A stretch of DNA of 7,310 nucleotides from Methanomassiliicoccus sp. (GTDB lineage Archaea; Thermoplasmatota; Thermoplasmata; Methanomassiliicoccales; JACIVX01), in NCBI GenBank assembly GCA_020725985.1, contig DYTM01000067.1:1-7310 (forward strand). Direction: 5' to 3'. This document shows positions 1 to 5,394 of the stretch, in pieces. Position 1 is the stretch's first letter; every line of letters begins with the position of its first letter. The translations under genes were made by a program, and so were the position numbers. A model generated the notes under the pieces. That model made no database searches and was not told the DNA's origin. It worked only from the letters and a program-made list of their open reading frames with translations.

Positions 1-245
1 AGGCGAACATCACTCTCGCCTCGCGGGACAGGGTGGCGATCGACGCGGTCGGCGTGGCCGCCCTGAAGATGCACGGGACGACGAAGGAGATCGAGGGACG
101 TAGGGTGTTCGAGCAGGACCAGATCAGGAGGGCGGTCGAACTCGGTCTTGGAGCGGCTGGCCCTGAGGAGATTGAGATCCTTCCCGTCGACGAGAGCTCC
201 GAGGAAATCGCGGCCAAGCTCGAAGTGACCCTCAGATCGTCCTGA
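1..245 (+). CDS. DUF362 family protein, C-terminal fragment
   Basis: This is the last 80 residues of a protein whose start lies before the window; the reading frame is open from base 3 to a TGA at 243-245. The stretch reading LASRDRVAIDAVGVAALK, followed by a Gly-Thr-Thr and then RRVFEQDQIRRAVELGLG, matches the C-terminal signature of the DUF362 family (PF04015). That family is widespread in archaea and anaerobic bacteria, often sits next to ferredoxin-like domains, and has no firmly established activity. No Cys is visible in the part present, so any Fe-S domain would have to lie upstream. The last 20 residues are acidic and less conserved. A GTG at 33 could be mistaken for a start but lies inside the conserved domain. 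Family assignment is from recognition of the motif; the role is unknown. Confidence 0.8.
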   Translation, partial: ANITLASRDRVAIDAVGVAALKMHGTTKEIEGRRVFEQDQIRRAVELGLGAAGPEEIEILPVDESSEEIAAKLEVTLRSS

Positions 246-316
246 GGCAAGTCGTTTCTGAGGCTGTTCGAGTCACTGCGGGGAGATATCGAAAGAGGCG
301 TGAGGTGAGGTTGCCC

Positions 317-350
317 GAGGCGATATCTTTTTGTCCCCGGGCCTCGCCTC
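317..350. repeat. Short inverted repeat flanking a T-run
   Basis: GAGGCGA at 317-323 is the exact reverse complement of TCGCCTC at 344-350, with a 20-base spacer that contains the run TCTTTTTG. It lies between the DUF362 gene and the next + strand gene, just before that gene's ATG. It could be a weak stem-loop in the transcript, a protein-binding dyad over the promoter, or chance; seven base pairs is not much. Confidence 0.3.
320..331 (+). promoter_or_regulatory. Possible TATA box for the 117-residue gene
   Basis: GCGATATCTTTT is the only A/T-rich patch between the DUF362 stop and the next gene. Taking initiation about 25 bases downstream would place the transcript start near 350, only a few bases before ATG 358, giving a nearly leaderless mRNA. 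That fits the lack of a Shine-Dalgarno before 358. The same T-run could equally end the DUF362 transcript. Confidence 0.3.
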
Positions 351-357
351 ATTCAAG

Positions 358-711
358 ATGATGAACGCAGACGATGTCAAGATCTGGAACTACGGGAGCT
401 ACCGCGACCCAAACTATGGATCGAGCAGGGTCGTCGCAATCGGGAAGCTCACTCTGTGGTTCAGTGGGGAGCAGGCCGTCGCCTTTTCCGTGGGACCGGA
501 GACAAGGGTCTCCGAGAACATATGGGGGAGAAAGACCACAAAGCACCTCGACATGATCGACGGTGGAAACGCCGAGTCGAGAATCCCATACGAGAAGTTC
601 ATGGATGAGCTCGAGGAGACTCTCAAGGGGTTCGAGCTGATCGCCATCAGCAAACCGGGGGAGGCCTGTCCCACCTGCACCCCTGAGCGTGGATTGAAGG
701 ATCTTCACTGA
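358..711 (+). CDS. Hypothetical protein with C-terminal CxxC
   Basis: I do not recognise a named family. The 117-residue product is soluble, with no signal peptide or membrane helix. It opens with a VKIWNYGSY motif, continues through a beta-rich stretch (residues 24-50, alternating hydrophobic residues around LTLWFSG and AVAFSVG), then a segment with WGRKTTKHLDMIDGG (56-70), and a predicted amphipathic helix (about 77-91). It ends in a tail with CPTC at residues 104-107 that could bind a metal or form a disulfide. The WNYGSY and KHL-x-IDGG words resemble short hypothetical proteins I have seen in archaea and their viruses, but I cannot name the family with confidence. A TTG at 331 would add nine residues. 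I prefer ATG 358 (or the adjacent ATG 361) because the A/T-rich promoter patch covers 331 and there is no ribosome binding site for either. Codon usage is like that of its neighbours. Confidence 0.7.
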   Translation: MMNADDVKIWNYGSYRDPNYGSSRVVAIGKLTLWFSGEQAVAFSVGPETRVSENIWGRKTTKHLDMIDGGNAESRIPYEKFMDELEETLKGFELIAISKPGEACPTCTPERGLKDLH

Positions 712-980
712 ACGGAATGACCCGGCGGCGATCAGGGCCTCCCGACGATGCCTGGGCCAGCAGCGCCGGCCTCAAGTCTGGCCGGTCCCCCTTGTTTGAA
801 GGATTGAAGAGACCTGATCTTGCCCACTGCTCCGCGGTAAGCCTTCGTCATAGCCTTAGGAGATTGCCTGGCTGAAGCGGTCGAAGATGCCGGAATCCGC
901 AGTGCTCCCTCCGAAGGAAGCCCATCGCCACGCAGCGGCCCTCTATCCGGCAACCGACAGGCCAGACGACTTCCAGCAAT
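712..980. other. Gap without a convincing gene
   Basis: No recognised protein or RNA is visible here. The + strand holds a 50-codon frame from ATG 717 to a TGA ending at 869, but its translation is rich in Arg, Ser and Pro without any hydrophobic pattern, and it has no ribosome binding site. The long - strand frame across 732-1271 runs straight through the Cdd1-like gene and is a shadow. One stem is visible: GCCGGCC at 765-771 against GGCCGGT at 780-786 with an 8-base loop, followed by a C-run and no T-run, so it is not a good terminator. The stretch may be spacer, a decayed gene, or an untranslated RNA. Confidence 0.4.
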
Positions 981-989
981 TCTTAAATA
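981..989 (+). promoter_or_regulatory. TATA box for the Cdd1-like gene
   Basis: TCTTAAATA is a good archaeal TATA-like element in otherwise G/C-rich surroundings. Initiation about 25 bases downstream would fall near 1007-1012, giving a leader of roughly 25 bases that contains the AAGGAGG ribosome binding site and ends at GTG 1035. Confidence 0.6.
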
Positions 990-1019
990 GGACGGGTTTC
1001 CAAACGGAATCGTTGTCTC

Positions 1020-1035
1020 CCGAAGGAGGCTTCGG
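1020..1035 (+). promoter_or_regulatory. Hairpin enclosing the ribosome binding site
   Basis: CCGAAG at 1020-1025 is exactly complementary to CTTCGG at 1030-1035, leaving a GAGG tetraloop at 1026-1029. The Shine-Dalgarno AAGGAGG (1023-1029) is thus split between the 5' arm and the loop, and the first G of the GTG start codon (1035) is the last paired base. The Shine-Dalgarno to start spacing of 5 bases decides in favour of GTG 1035 over ATG 1044. Whether the hairpin regulates translation is inference. Confidence 0.5.
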
Positions 1036-1304
1036 TGAAGGAAATGACACATCACGAACCTGACAGGGAAACGGTTTTGAAGGAGCTCCGGGCGATCCCG
1101 GGGATGAACGAGCTGGCTGCTCAGGCGCTCTATATCTACGGCGTCCGGAGCGTGGACGAACTCATCGGAAAAAACGCTGATGAGATGTACATCGAGATGT
1201 CGAAATCCCGGGATATTCCGGCCGACACCTGCACCCTCTTGCTCAACGCTCTGAGACTTGCTGTGAAACACGCAGAGACGAGAGTGATAAAGAAGAGAGG
1301 ATGA
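1035..1304 (+). CDS. Cdd1-like helix-hairpin-helix protein
   Basis: This 89-residue protein matches the Cdd1 (pathogenicity locus) family, PF11731, small proteins built on a helix-hairpin-helix-like fold; their biochemical role is unsettled and nucleic-acid contact is assumed from the fold. Visible marks are the LRAIPGMNELAAQALYIYG hairpin motif (residues 18-36), then VRSVDELIGKNADEMY (38-52), a conserved-looking IPADTC (61-66, Cys66) and a final helix ending in a basic tail KKRG. The name of the family comes from a bacterial locus; in archaea it is common and does not imply virulence. The gene stands alone between two promoters, so it is likely a single-gene transcript. I chose GTG 1035 because AAGGAGG ends 5 bases upstream. 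Confidence 0.75.
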   Translation: MKEMTHHEPDRETVLKELRAIPGMNELAAQALYIYGVRSVDELIGKNADEMYIEMSKSRDIPADTCTLLLNALRLAVKHAETRVIKKRG

Positions 1305-1425
1305 GCCGGCGTTGGACCTTTCGGGGAGGGCGGTGAAGGGAGGCCTGAGGACCGAGTCTCCTTAGCTTGAATCAGCTTCCGACATTGTTCGACGCCGATC
1401 GCATTCCTCCTTCTCGATCATCACA

Positions 1426-1435
1426 ATCTATAAGG
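1426..1435 (+). promoter_or_regulatory. TATA box for the microprotein gene
   Basis: ATCTATAAGG matches the archaeal TATA consensus well. Initiation about 25 bases downstream, near 1456, would leave a leader of about 28 bases carrying the GGAGGG ribosome binding site. Confidence 0.6.
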
Positions 1436-1470
1436 AGAGCCTTGTCGCATAATGTCGAATCGAGCATTCG

Positions 1471-1476
1471 GGAGGG
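1471..1476 (+). promoter_or_regulatory. Shine-Dalgarno that sets a TTG start
   Basis: GGAGGG lies 7 bases before TTG 1484. It is the main reason to read the short frame that follows as a real gene and to place its start at a TTG; no ATG or GTG is available nearby in that frame. Confidence 0.7.
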
Positions 1477-1483
1477 AATCTGA

Positions 1484-1624
1484 TTGGCTGACGAGAAAGG
1501 AAAGGCGGAAGAGGTTGCTGAAAAGACAGGCGAGATCGTTGGCAAGGGGATCAAGAAGGGGATCAGCGTCACCAAGGAATTGGGGAAAGGGCTGAGGAAA
1601 GGGATCAAGGGCGAGGAGAAGTAG
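1484..1624 (+). CDS. 46-residue Lys/Gly-rich microprotein
   Basis: I do not recognise a family. The frame runs from TTG 1484 to TAG 1622-1624. The product is very rich in Lys, Glu and Gly with no Cys, Trp, Tyr, Phe or Pro. The first half is charged and probably helical (KAEEVAEKTGEIV). The second half is an imperfect tandem repeat of 14 residues: VGKGIKKGISVTKE (19-32) then LGKGLRKGIKGEEK (33-46). Glycines fall at 16, 20, 22, 26, 34, 36 and 40, with Ile/Val/Leu between them, so a helix would be amphipathic with a glycine-lined face. This resembles LEA-like or glycine-zipper small proteins, which is analogy only. Support for a real gene is the whole unit: a TATA box at 1426-1435, GGAGGG 7 bases upstream, a clean frame, and an oligo-T terminator 15 bases after the stop. 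It is likely a single-gene transcript, perhaps well expressed, acting at membranes or on nucleic acid through its basic C-terminus. Confidence 0.7.
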   Translation: MADEKGKAEEVAEKTGEIVGKGIKKGISVTKELGKGLRKGIKGEEK

Positions 1625-1638
1625 CCTCCGAAGGACCC

Positions 1639-1655
1639 CCTCTCTTTTTTCATTT
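1639..1655 (+). terminator. Oligo-T terminator after the microprotein
   Basis: CCTCTCTTTTTTCATTT has six consecutive Ts followed by TTTT after two bases, just downstream of the TAG at 1624. Euryarchaeal terminators are typically such T-runs with no need of a strong hairpin, and only a trivial TCC-GAA-GGA fold precedes it. It separates the microprotein from the radical SAM gene. Confidence 0.65.
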
Positions 1656-1763
1656 TCAGGGTTCCTCAACAATCCCGACACTTCTGTCCTCGGAGGCCTC
1701 GGACGGCCTGATCCAGCATCTGGAGACGCTGCCTCCCTTGAGAATCCAGGATGGACCGGGAGC

Positions 1764-1769
1764 AGGTGG
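1764..1769 (+). promoter_or_regulatory. Probable ribosome binding site of the radical SAM gene
   Basis: AGGTGG ends 5 bases before ATG 1775 and can pair with the GGTG-complementary part of the 16S rRNA tail. The upstream ATG 1751 has only an AGG touching it and no usable site. This favours the start at 1775. Confidence 0.4.
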
Positions 1770-1774
1770 TGGGC

Positions 1775-2863
1775 ATGGGAATCTGCAGGCATTGCTCGAC
1801 GGAGAGGAAGGACATCTCATCGATCATGGCGGTTTGTCGAGAATGCCTGATAGGGGACGAGGACGCCCGGTCGACGGCCGCGACCGCTCATCTGGAAAGC
1901 AGGGGTGCTTTCGGAATGTCCCCCTTCCCGCCGGAGATGGGCGTCAGTTGCGGACAGTGCGTGAATGGATGCCGAATTGCTGATGGGGAGAGAGGCTACT
2001 GCGGCGTCAGGCGAAACAACCGAGGGAGGATAGAAGGGCTTCCGGACAACGAGGCCGTCGCCGTTTCCTACCACGATCCGCTGCCGACAAACTGCGTGGC
2101 GGAGTGGGTTTGCCCCGCCGGGACCGGAGCGGGCTTTCCTCGGTACTCCCATAAAGAAGGTGCAGAAGAGGGATACGACAATCTCGCGGTCTTCTACGGC
2201 GCCTGCTCCTTCGACTGCCTCTACTGTCAGAACTGGCACTACCGAGAGATGGCCTCGGCACTCTCCCCGAGAATTTCGGCGGACGAGCTGGCTTCGAGAG
2301 TGGGCCCGCGCACATCATGCATTTGCTTCTTCGGCGGAGATCCGACGCCTTTCATCGAGCACTCCATCATCACCGCGATCAGGGCAAGAGAGCGGAGGAA
2401 GGACATCCTGAGGATATGCTGGGAGACGAATGGATCCCTTTCACCATCATTCATCGACAGGATCGGGGGCATCGCTCTGGAGAGCGGTGGCTGCGTGAAG
2501 GTCGACCTGAAGGCTTGGAACGACCATGTCCACAGGGCTCTGTGCGGGGCGACCAACGCCCGAACCATAGACAACATCCGGCGGCTCGCCTCGATCGGAT
2601 CCTCAAGAAGGGAGCCGCCCCTCCTGATCGTCTCCACGCTGCTCGTCCCGGGCTACGTCGATGAGGAGGATGTGAGGGCGATAGCGGAGTTCTTGGCGAG
2701 CCTCGATCCCTCCATTCCATACTCCCTTCTGGCCTTCCATCCGGACTACCTGCTGAGCGATCTTCCCAGTACGTCCAAGACTCAAGCCGAGAGATGCCTG
2801 AAGGCTGCGAAGGAGGCAGGACTCAGCCGCGTCAAGATCGGGAACGAGTGGCTCCTTCGCTGA
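1775..2863 (+). CDS. Radical SAM enzyme, PflA-like (COG1180), Cys-rich
   Basis: The 362-residue product is a radical SAM protein of the archaeal PflA-like group. These cleave S-adenosylmethionine with a [4Fe-4S] cluster; the substrate here is unknown. In order: an N-terminal zinc ribbon, ICRHC (Cys4, Cys7) and VCREC (Cys21, Cys24); a second cluster SCGQCVNGCRIADGERGYCG (Cys59, 62, 66, 76) typical of this subgroup; the radical SAM motif C-SFD-C-LY-C (Cys144, 148, 151) followed by QNW; FFGGDPTP (185-192), the glycine-rich SAM-binding motif; CWETNG (215-220); KVDLKAW (242-248); and STLLVPGY (287-294). The C-terminal part completes the barrel. Members of this group often carry the AmmeMemoRadiSam name, but neither partner gene is next to it here. 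The neighbouring genes are the microprotein (behind a terminator) and a zinc-ribbon membrane protein 94 bases downstream. ATG 1751 would add eight residues; I chose 1775 for its ribosome binding site and because it starts right before the first CxxC. Confidence 0.9.
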   Translation: MGICRHCSTERKDISSIMAVCRECLIGDEDARSTAATAHLESRGAFGMSPFPPEMGVSCGQCVNGCRIADGERGYCGVRRNNRGRIEGLPDNEAVAVSYHDPLPTNCVAEWVCPAGTGAGFPRYSHKEGAEEGYDNLAVFYGACSFDCLYCQNWHYREMASALSPRISADELASRVGPRTSCICFFGGDPTPFIEHSIITAIRARERRKDILRICWETNGSLSPSFIDRIGGIALESGGCVKVDLKAWNDHVHRALCGATNARTIDNIRRLASIGSSRREPPLLIVSTLLVPGYVDEEDVRAIAEFLASLDPSIPYSLLAFHPDYLLSDLPSTSKTQAERCLKAAKEAGLSRVKIGNEWLLR

Positions 2864-2942
2864 CTCCCCCGATCGAGAGACCATGGAAAGAGTTAAGGAC
2901 ATCGGGGCCTCATGATTCTTCCAAGCTGCCACATGTCAATGA

Positions 2943-2951
2943 GAGGGGGGG
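2943..2951 (+). promoter_or_regulatory. Purine-rich ribosome binding site before a TTG start
   Basis: GAGGGGGGG lies 6 bases before TTG 2958. The nearby ATG at 2954 is in another frame. The site therefore settles the TTG as start of the zinc-ribbon membrane protein. Confidence 0.55.
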
Positions 2952-2957
2952 ATATGC

Positions 2958-3623
2958 TTGGCCAACTGCCCGAAATGCGGGATAGACAATGCACCTGACG
3001 CCAATTTCTGTTACATATGCGGCTCTCCGATGCCTCGAGGATTAGAGATGCCTCAACCTCCCTCAGAACCTCGGCCTGTCGCCGAGGAAGGCAGAGAGGC
3101 TGGCAAGAAATCCGGAGAGGAAATGAAGAAGGCGGGGGAGGAAATCGGGCGGGCGTTTCAAAGAGCCGGGAAAGGGGCGGAGACATGGTGGGACAGGACT
3201 TTCGGAATCCTCGGGCCTTTGATTCTGGCGCTGATTGGATTCGTCGTGCTTGTTGTCATCATCGTCGGGATCGGCATCATTTCAAACCGGGAAGTCTGGG
3301 ACCACATAGGGGAGTTCCTCCAGAAGTACGCCCTCCTGCTCCTGTTCGTCATGCTCCTCGGCAGCTACTCCGACTATTTATCGCGCAGGCACCGTCAGAG
3401 CTACAAATGGTTTGGTCCGGTCATAGCGGCGGTCGTCACGGTGATCTGGATATGGATCGCGGTCCAGATACTCCTCATCCTCGGATCGGATCTCGATGTT
3501 TCGGGGCTGCGATGGCTCGCCGGCCTGCTGGACCTGCTCATGCCTGTGGTCTTCGTCCTCATCATCGCCATCGGATACATGGTCCTGCTCCTCCAGAGGG
3601 AATTGTCCTTGCCCTCAAGGTGA
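2958..3623 (+). CDS. Zinc-ribbon membrane protein
   Basis: This 221-residue protein has no recognised specific function. It opens with a zinc ribbon of the zinc_ribbon_2 kind, CPKC (Cys4, Cys7) and CYIC (Cys18, Cys21) separated by ten residues. A Pro-rich linker (25-41) follows, then a charged amphipathic helix with Gly/Ala every three to four residues (42-75), the motif WWDR, and four predicted membrane helices at about 83-109, 124-138, 152-175 and 185-212. The charged loop SRRHRQ (142-147) between helices two and three would be cytoplasmic, putting the zinc ribbon on the cytoplasmic side as well; this topology is inferred. Such ribbon-plus-membrane proteins are common in archaea and are often thought to be adaptors. 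It is 94 bases downstream of the radical SAM gene and converges with the PrsW gene 48 bases further on, which suggests nothing firm about its job. No clear TATA box is visible before it, so it may be cotranscribed with the radical SAM gene. Confidence 0.85.
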   Translation: MANCPKCGIDNAPDANFCYICGSPMPRGLEMPQPPSEPRPVAEEGREAGKKSGEEMKKAGEEIGRAFQRAGKGAETWWDRTFGILGPLILALIGFVVLVVIIVGIGIISNREVWDHIGEFLQKYALLLLFVMLLGSYSDYLSRRHRQSYKWFGPVIAAVVTVIWIWIAVQILLILGSDLDVSGLRWLAGLLDLLMPVVFVLIIAIGYMVLLLQRELSLPSR

Positions 3624-3671
3624 TGGATTCGGGACAGCCGATGCGAAGATGGGCATCCACTCCACAGGCGC

Positions 3672-4448
3672 TCATCTCACGGTCTGGGAGACGGCATCGA
3701 GTTGCCGGATCTTGACCTTCATCATCCTGAAGGCGACAGTGGCTATGGTGAAGCTCGCAACCAGTCCGAGCACGTAGACATCCATCCCGCTCGCGAAGAT
3801 CTGCCCCGCGATGGCGAAGAAGTTGAAGGCCGCGTGAAGCGTGACCGCGATCAGGACATATGATATCCAGCTTGACCGTTTTCCGACCTGCCTGAATAGG
3901 CGGGAACGGGCTATTCCGTACCCTGAAACCGCGGTCGCGCTCGCGTGAAGGAGAGTCGAAGTGAGAGTTCTCAGCATGGCGGTGGCGATGAAGACCTCGA
4001 GACCCGCGAGGAGGGCGTCCGAGAAGTATAGGACATTCTCGACGGCGGCGAACCCCAGGCCTATCGCCGCACCGTAGATCATGCCATTCTCCAGCTCAGT
4101 GAGGCGCTTGGAGACGACGAATACACCGCCCGCCTTGAGGAACTCCTCGACGAACGGCGCGACTATCACGGCGAGAATGAAGATGGAGATCTCAGGACTG
4201 GGACCTTCCATCCCCCAAAGGAACCTGTTCAGTATGCTATTGTCCTCGAGGAATGCCATGACAAGGACCGTCTCGAGGAGGAAGGCTCCCCCGAACGCCG
4301 CAGTGCCGCCGTAGATGAGCGAGACTGACACGACCGGTAGCGGCTCCCTCTGGCTCAGTTCGGTGTTCCGTATCCAGATCATGTACAGACGCGAGGGAAT
4401 GAGTGCCGCGAGAATGACTACGACAATCTCGAGGGTGCTTATCGCCAT
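3672..4448 (-). CDS. PrsW-type intramembrane protease
   Basis: The 258-residue product is a polytopic membrane protein of the PrsW family, part of the CPBP/Abi glutamic intramembrane protease superfamily. The motifs are in order: EEFLK (residues 101-105, catalytic-type Glu pair), GFAAVEN (132-138, Glu137 and Asn138), TLLHAS (165-170, His168) and HAAFN (205-209, His205 and Asn209). All expected key residues are present, so it should be active. About seven hydrophobic segments are visible, the first at 5-25. In Bacillus PrsW cuts an anti-sigma factor; archaea lack that target, so the substrate is unknown. A basic, short C-terminal tail follows the last helix. Start ATG 4446-4448 has no Shine-Dalgarno, but a TATA-like box at 4477-4487 predicts a leader of only about 8 bases. 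It lies downstream of the TPM gene on the same strand, 163 bases away, and is probably transcribed on its own. Confidence 0.9.
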   Translation of the reverse strand: MAISTLEIVVVILAALIPSRLYMIWIRNTELSQREPLPVVSVSLIYGGTAAFGGAFLLETVLVMAFLEDNSILNRFLWGMEGPSPEISIFILAVIVAPFVEEFLKAGGVFVVSKRLTELENGMIYGAAIGLGFAAVENVLYFSDALLAGLEVFIATAMLRTLTSTLLHASATAVSGYGIARSRLFRQVGKRSSWISYVLIAVTLHAAFNFFAIAGQIFASGMDVYVLGLVASFTIATVAFRMMKVKIRQLDAVSQTVR

Positions 4449-4476
4449 GACTGCAGAATCCTAGCGATCTGTTGAT

Positions 4477-4487
4477 AGTTATAGATT
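4477..4487 (-). promoter_or_regulatory. TATA box for the PrsW gene
   Basis: Read on the - strand the sequence is AATCTATAACT, a good archaeal TATA-like element. Initiation about 25 bases downstream gives a start near 4456 and an almost leaderless mRNA, in keeping with the missing Shine-Dalgarno before ATG 4448. Confidence 0.55.
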
Positions 4488-4611
4488 GCCCTGGCTGCTC
4501 TCATCCCGTGTCAATGCCGTTCCCCAGTGTCGCCGAAATTTGCCTCATGAAGAAGTCATCCGGGGGGATGAACGCAACCACTCGGTCGGGTTTGACCCCC
4601 GGACTCTCGAA

Positions 4612-5376
4612 TCAGCGCTTCCCCCATGCCCCACCGCCGCCTGACCGTCCCCCGCCGAATCTGCCCCTCCCTCCGACGCTCATCAATAGCCAAATGATCG
4701 GCCATAGGATCCTCCCCTTCGTCACCAGGGCGAGAATGGCCACGGCTGCGAAGATGAGAAGCCATTGCGTCCAGTCAAGAGGAATGCCTTCGATGGGGTA
4801 GCCCGCCGGATTCCCGGCCTGGCTCTCGTCATACTCGACGATCAGGATTGCGCCGATCTCCGATACTGTCTCAACGATTCCCTCCCCTAGAGTCCCGGCT
4901 TCAATGCTCGGCTCGAGATAAGCCTCAGCAATTCCGTCTACCCGAGTGTCGGTGAGGATCCACTCGACGCCGTATCCGACCTCGATCCGCCAGGTGCCCT
5001 CTCCCGTTGCCACAACGACGAGCACACCGTTGTCGTTCCCCTCCTTTCCGATTCCGTTTTTCTGGAAGGTCCTGAGGGCGTAGTAGTTGATATCATACGG
5101 GGAGGTGTCGTTGACGACGAGGACCGCAATCTCGCAGCTCGTTTTCAAGTCAACCTCATAGCAAATGGCATCGATCCAGTCGATGTAGTATGACGAAAGG
5201 ACTCCGACGTGATCGTTCGCGTACGGATAGATCGTCGGGATGTTAGGATCGTCGACCGCACCGTCGTCTCTGATGAAAATGAAGTAGATCGCCGCGACAG
5301 CCGCAACTATTATGATGAGGGCCACGAAGAAGGCCGCTACTCCGAGGGCGAGCTCCTTCCTGTTCAGGTCGTTCAC
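4612..5376 (-). CDS. TPM-domain (YgcG-like) membrane protein
   Basis: This 254-residue protein belongs to the TPM domain family (PF04536; YgcG/Psb32-like). An N-terminal membrane helix (about 10-35) is followed by an extracytoplasmic TPM domain (about 46-185). The domain's hallmarks are NDNGVLVVVA (114-123), RIEVGYGVE (130-138) and LTDTRVDGIAEAYLEP (141-156). Two Cys (72 and 81) could form a disulfide outside the cell. Two short hydrophobic segments follow (about 204-219 and 223-234), then the Gly-rich tail GGRGRFGGGRSGGGGAWGKR that is characteristic of the family. Its molecular role is unsettled; phosphatase activity is reported for plant relatives and chaperone or assembly roles have been proposed. 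It begins with GTG 5376, 18 bases after the LemA stop; a GAGGTC lies 14 bases upstream, somewhat far. Pairing with lemA is the common arrangement in bacteria and archaea, so the two very likely share a transcript and act together at the membrane. Confidence 0.9.
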   Translation of the reverse strand: MNDLNRKELALGVAAFFVALIIIVAAVAAIYFIFIRDDGAVDDPNIPTIYPYANDHVGVLSSYYIDWIDAICYEVDLKTSCEIAVLVVNDTSPYDINYYALRTFQKNGIGKEGNDNGVLVVVATGEGTWRIEVGYGVEWILTDTRVDGIAEAYLEPSIEAGTLGEGIVETVSEIGAILIVEYDESQAGNPAGYPIEGIPLDWTQWLLIFAAVAILALVTKGRILWPIIWLLMSVGGRGRFGGGRSGGGGAWGKR

Positions 5377-5394
5377 CAGCGCTGAGCCACGACC

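Noticed and set aside
732..1271. Long - strand open frame of 179 codons
   Set aside because: It covers the Cdd1-like gene antisense, its translation is Arg/Ser/Pro-rich without family features, and the + strand has promoter, Shine-Dalgarno and a recognisable domain.
908..1635. 11-base word CCTCCGAAGGA at 908-918 and again at 1625-1635
   Set aside because: Two copies of a partly self-complementary purine/pyrimidine word in a G/C-rich region are within chance; no further copies or common context seen.
1694..1709. AGGCC/GGCCT stem upstream of the radical SAM gene
   Set aside because: Five base pairs in a G/C-rich spacer, no conserved riboswitch features or T-run.
1372..1792. Two - strand frames opposite the microprotein
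   Set aside because: They read low-complexity Ser/Pro/Phe-rich or Pro/Arg-rich products through the terminator; all signals (TATA, Shine-Dalgarno, T-run) belong to the + strand.
3640..3657. GATGC/GCATC stem in the convergent gap as a shared terminator
   Set aside because: Only five base pairs and no T-run on either strand.
3017..3715. 232-codon + strand frame overlapping the zinc-ribbon membrane gene
   Set aside because: It is a +2 shadow: Arg/His/Pro-rich product, no ribosome binding site, while the other frame has a zinc ribbon and four membrane helices.
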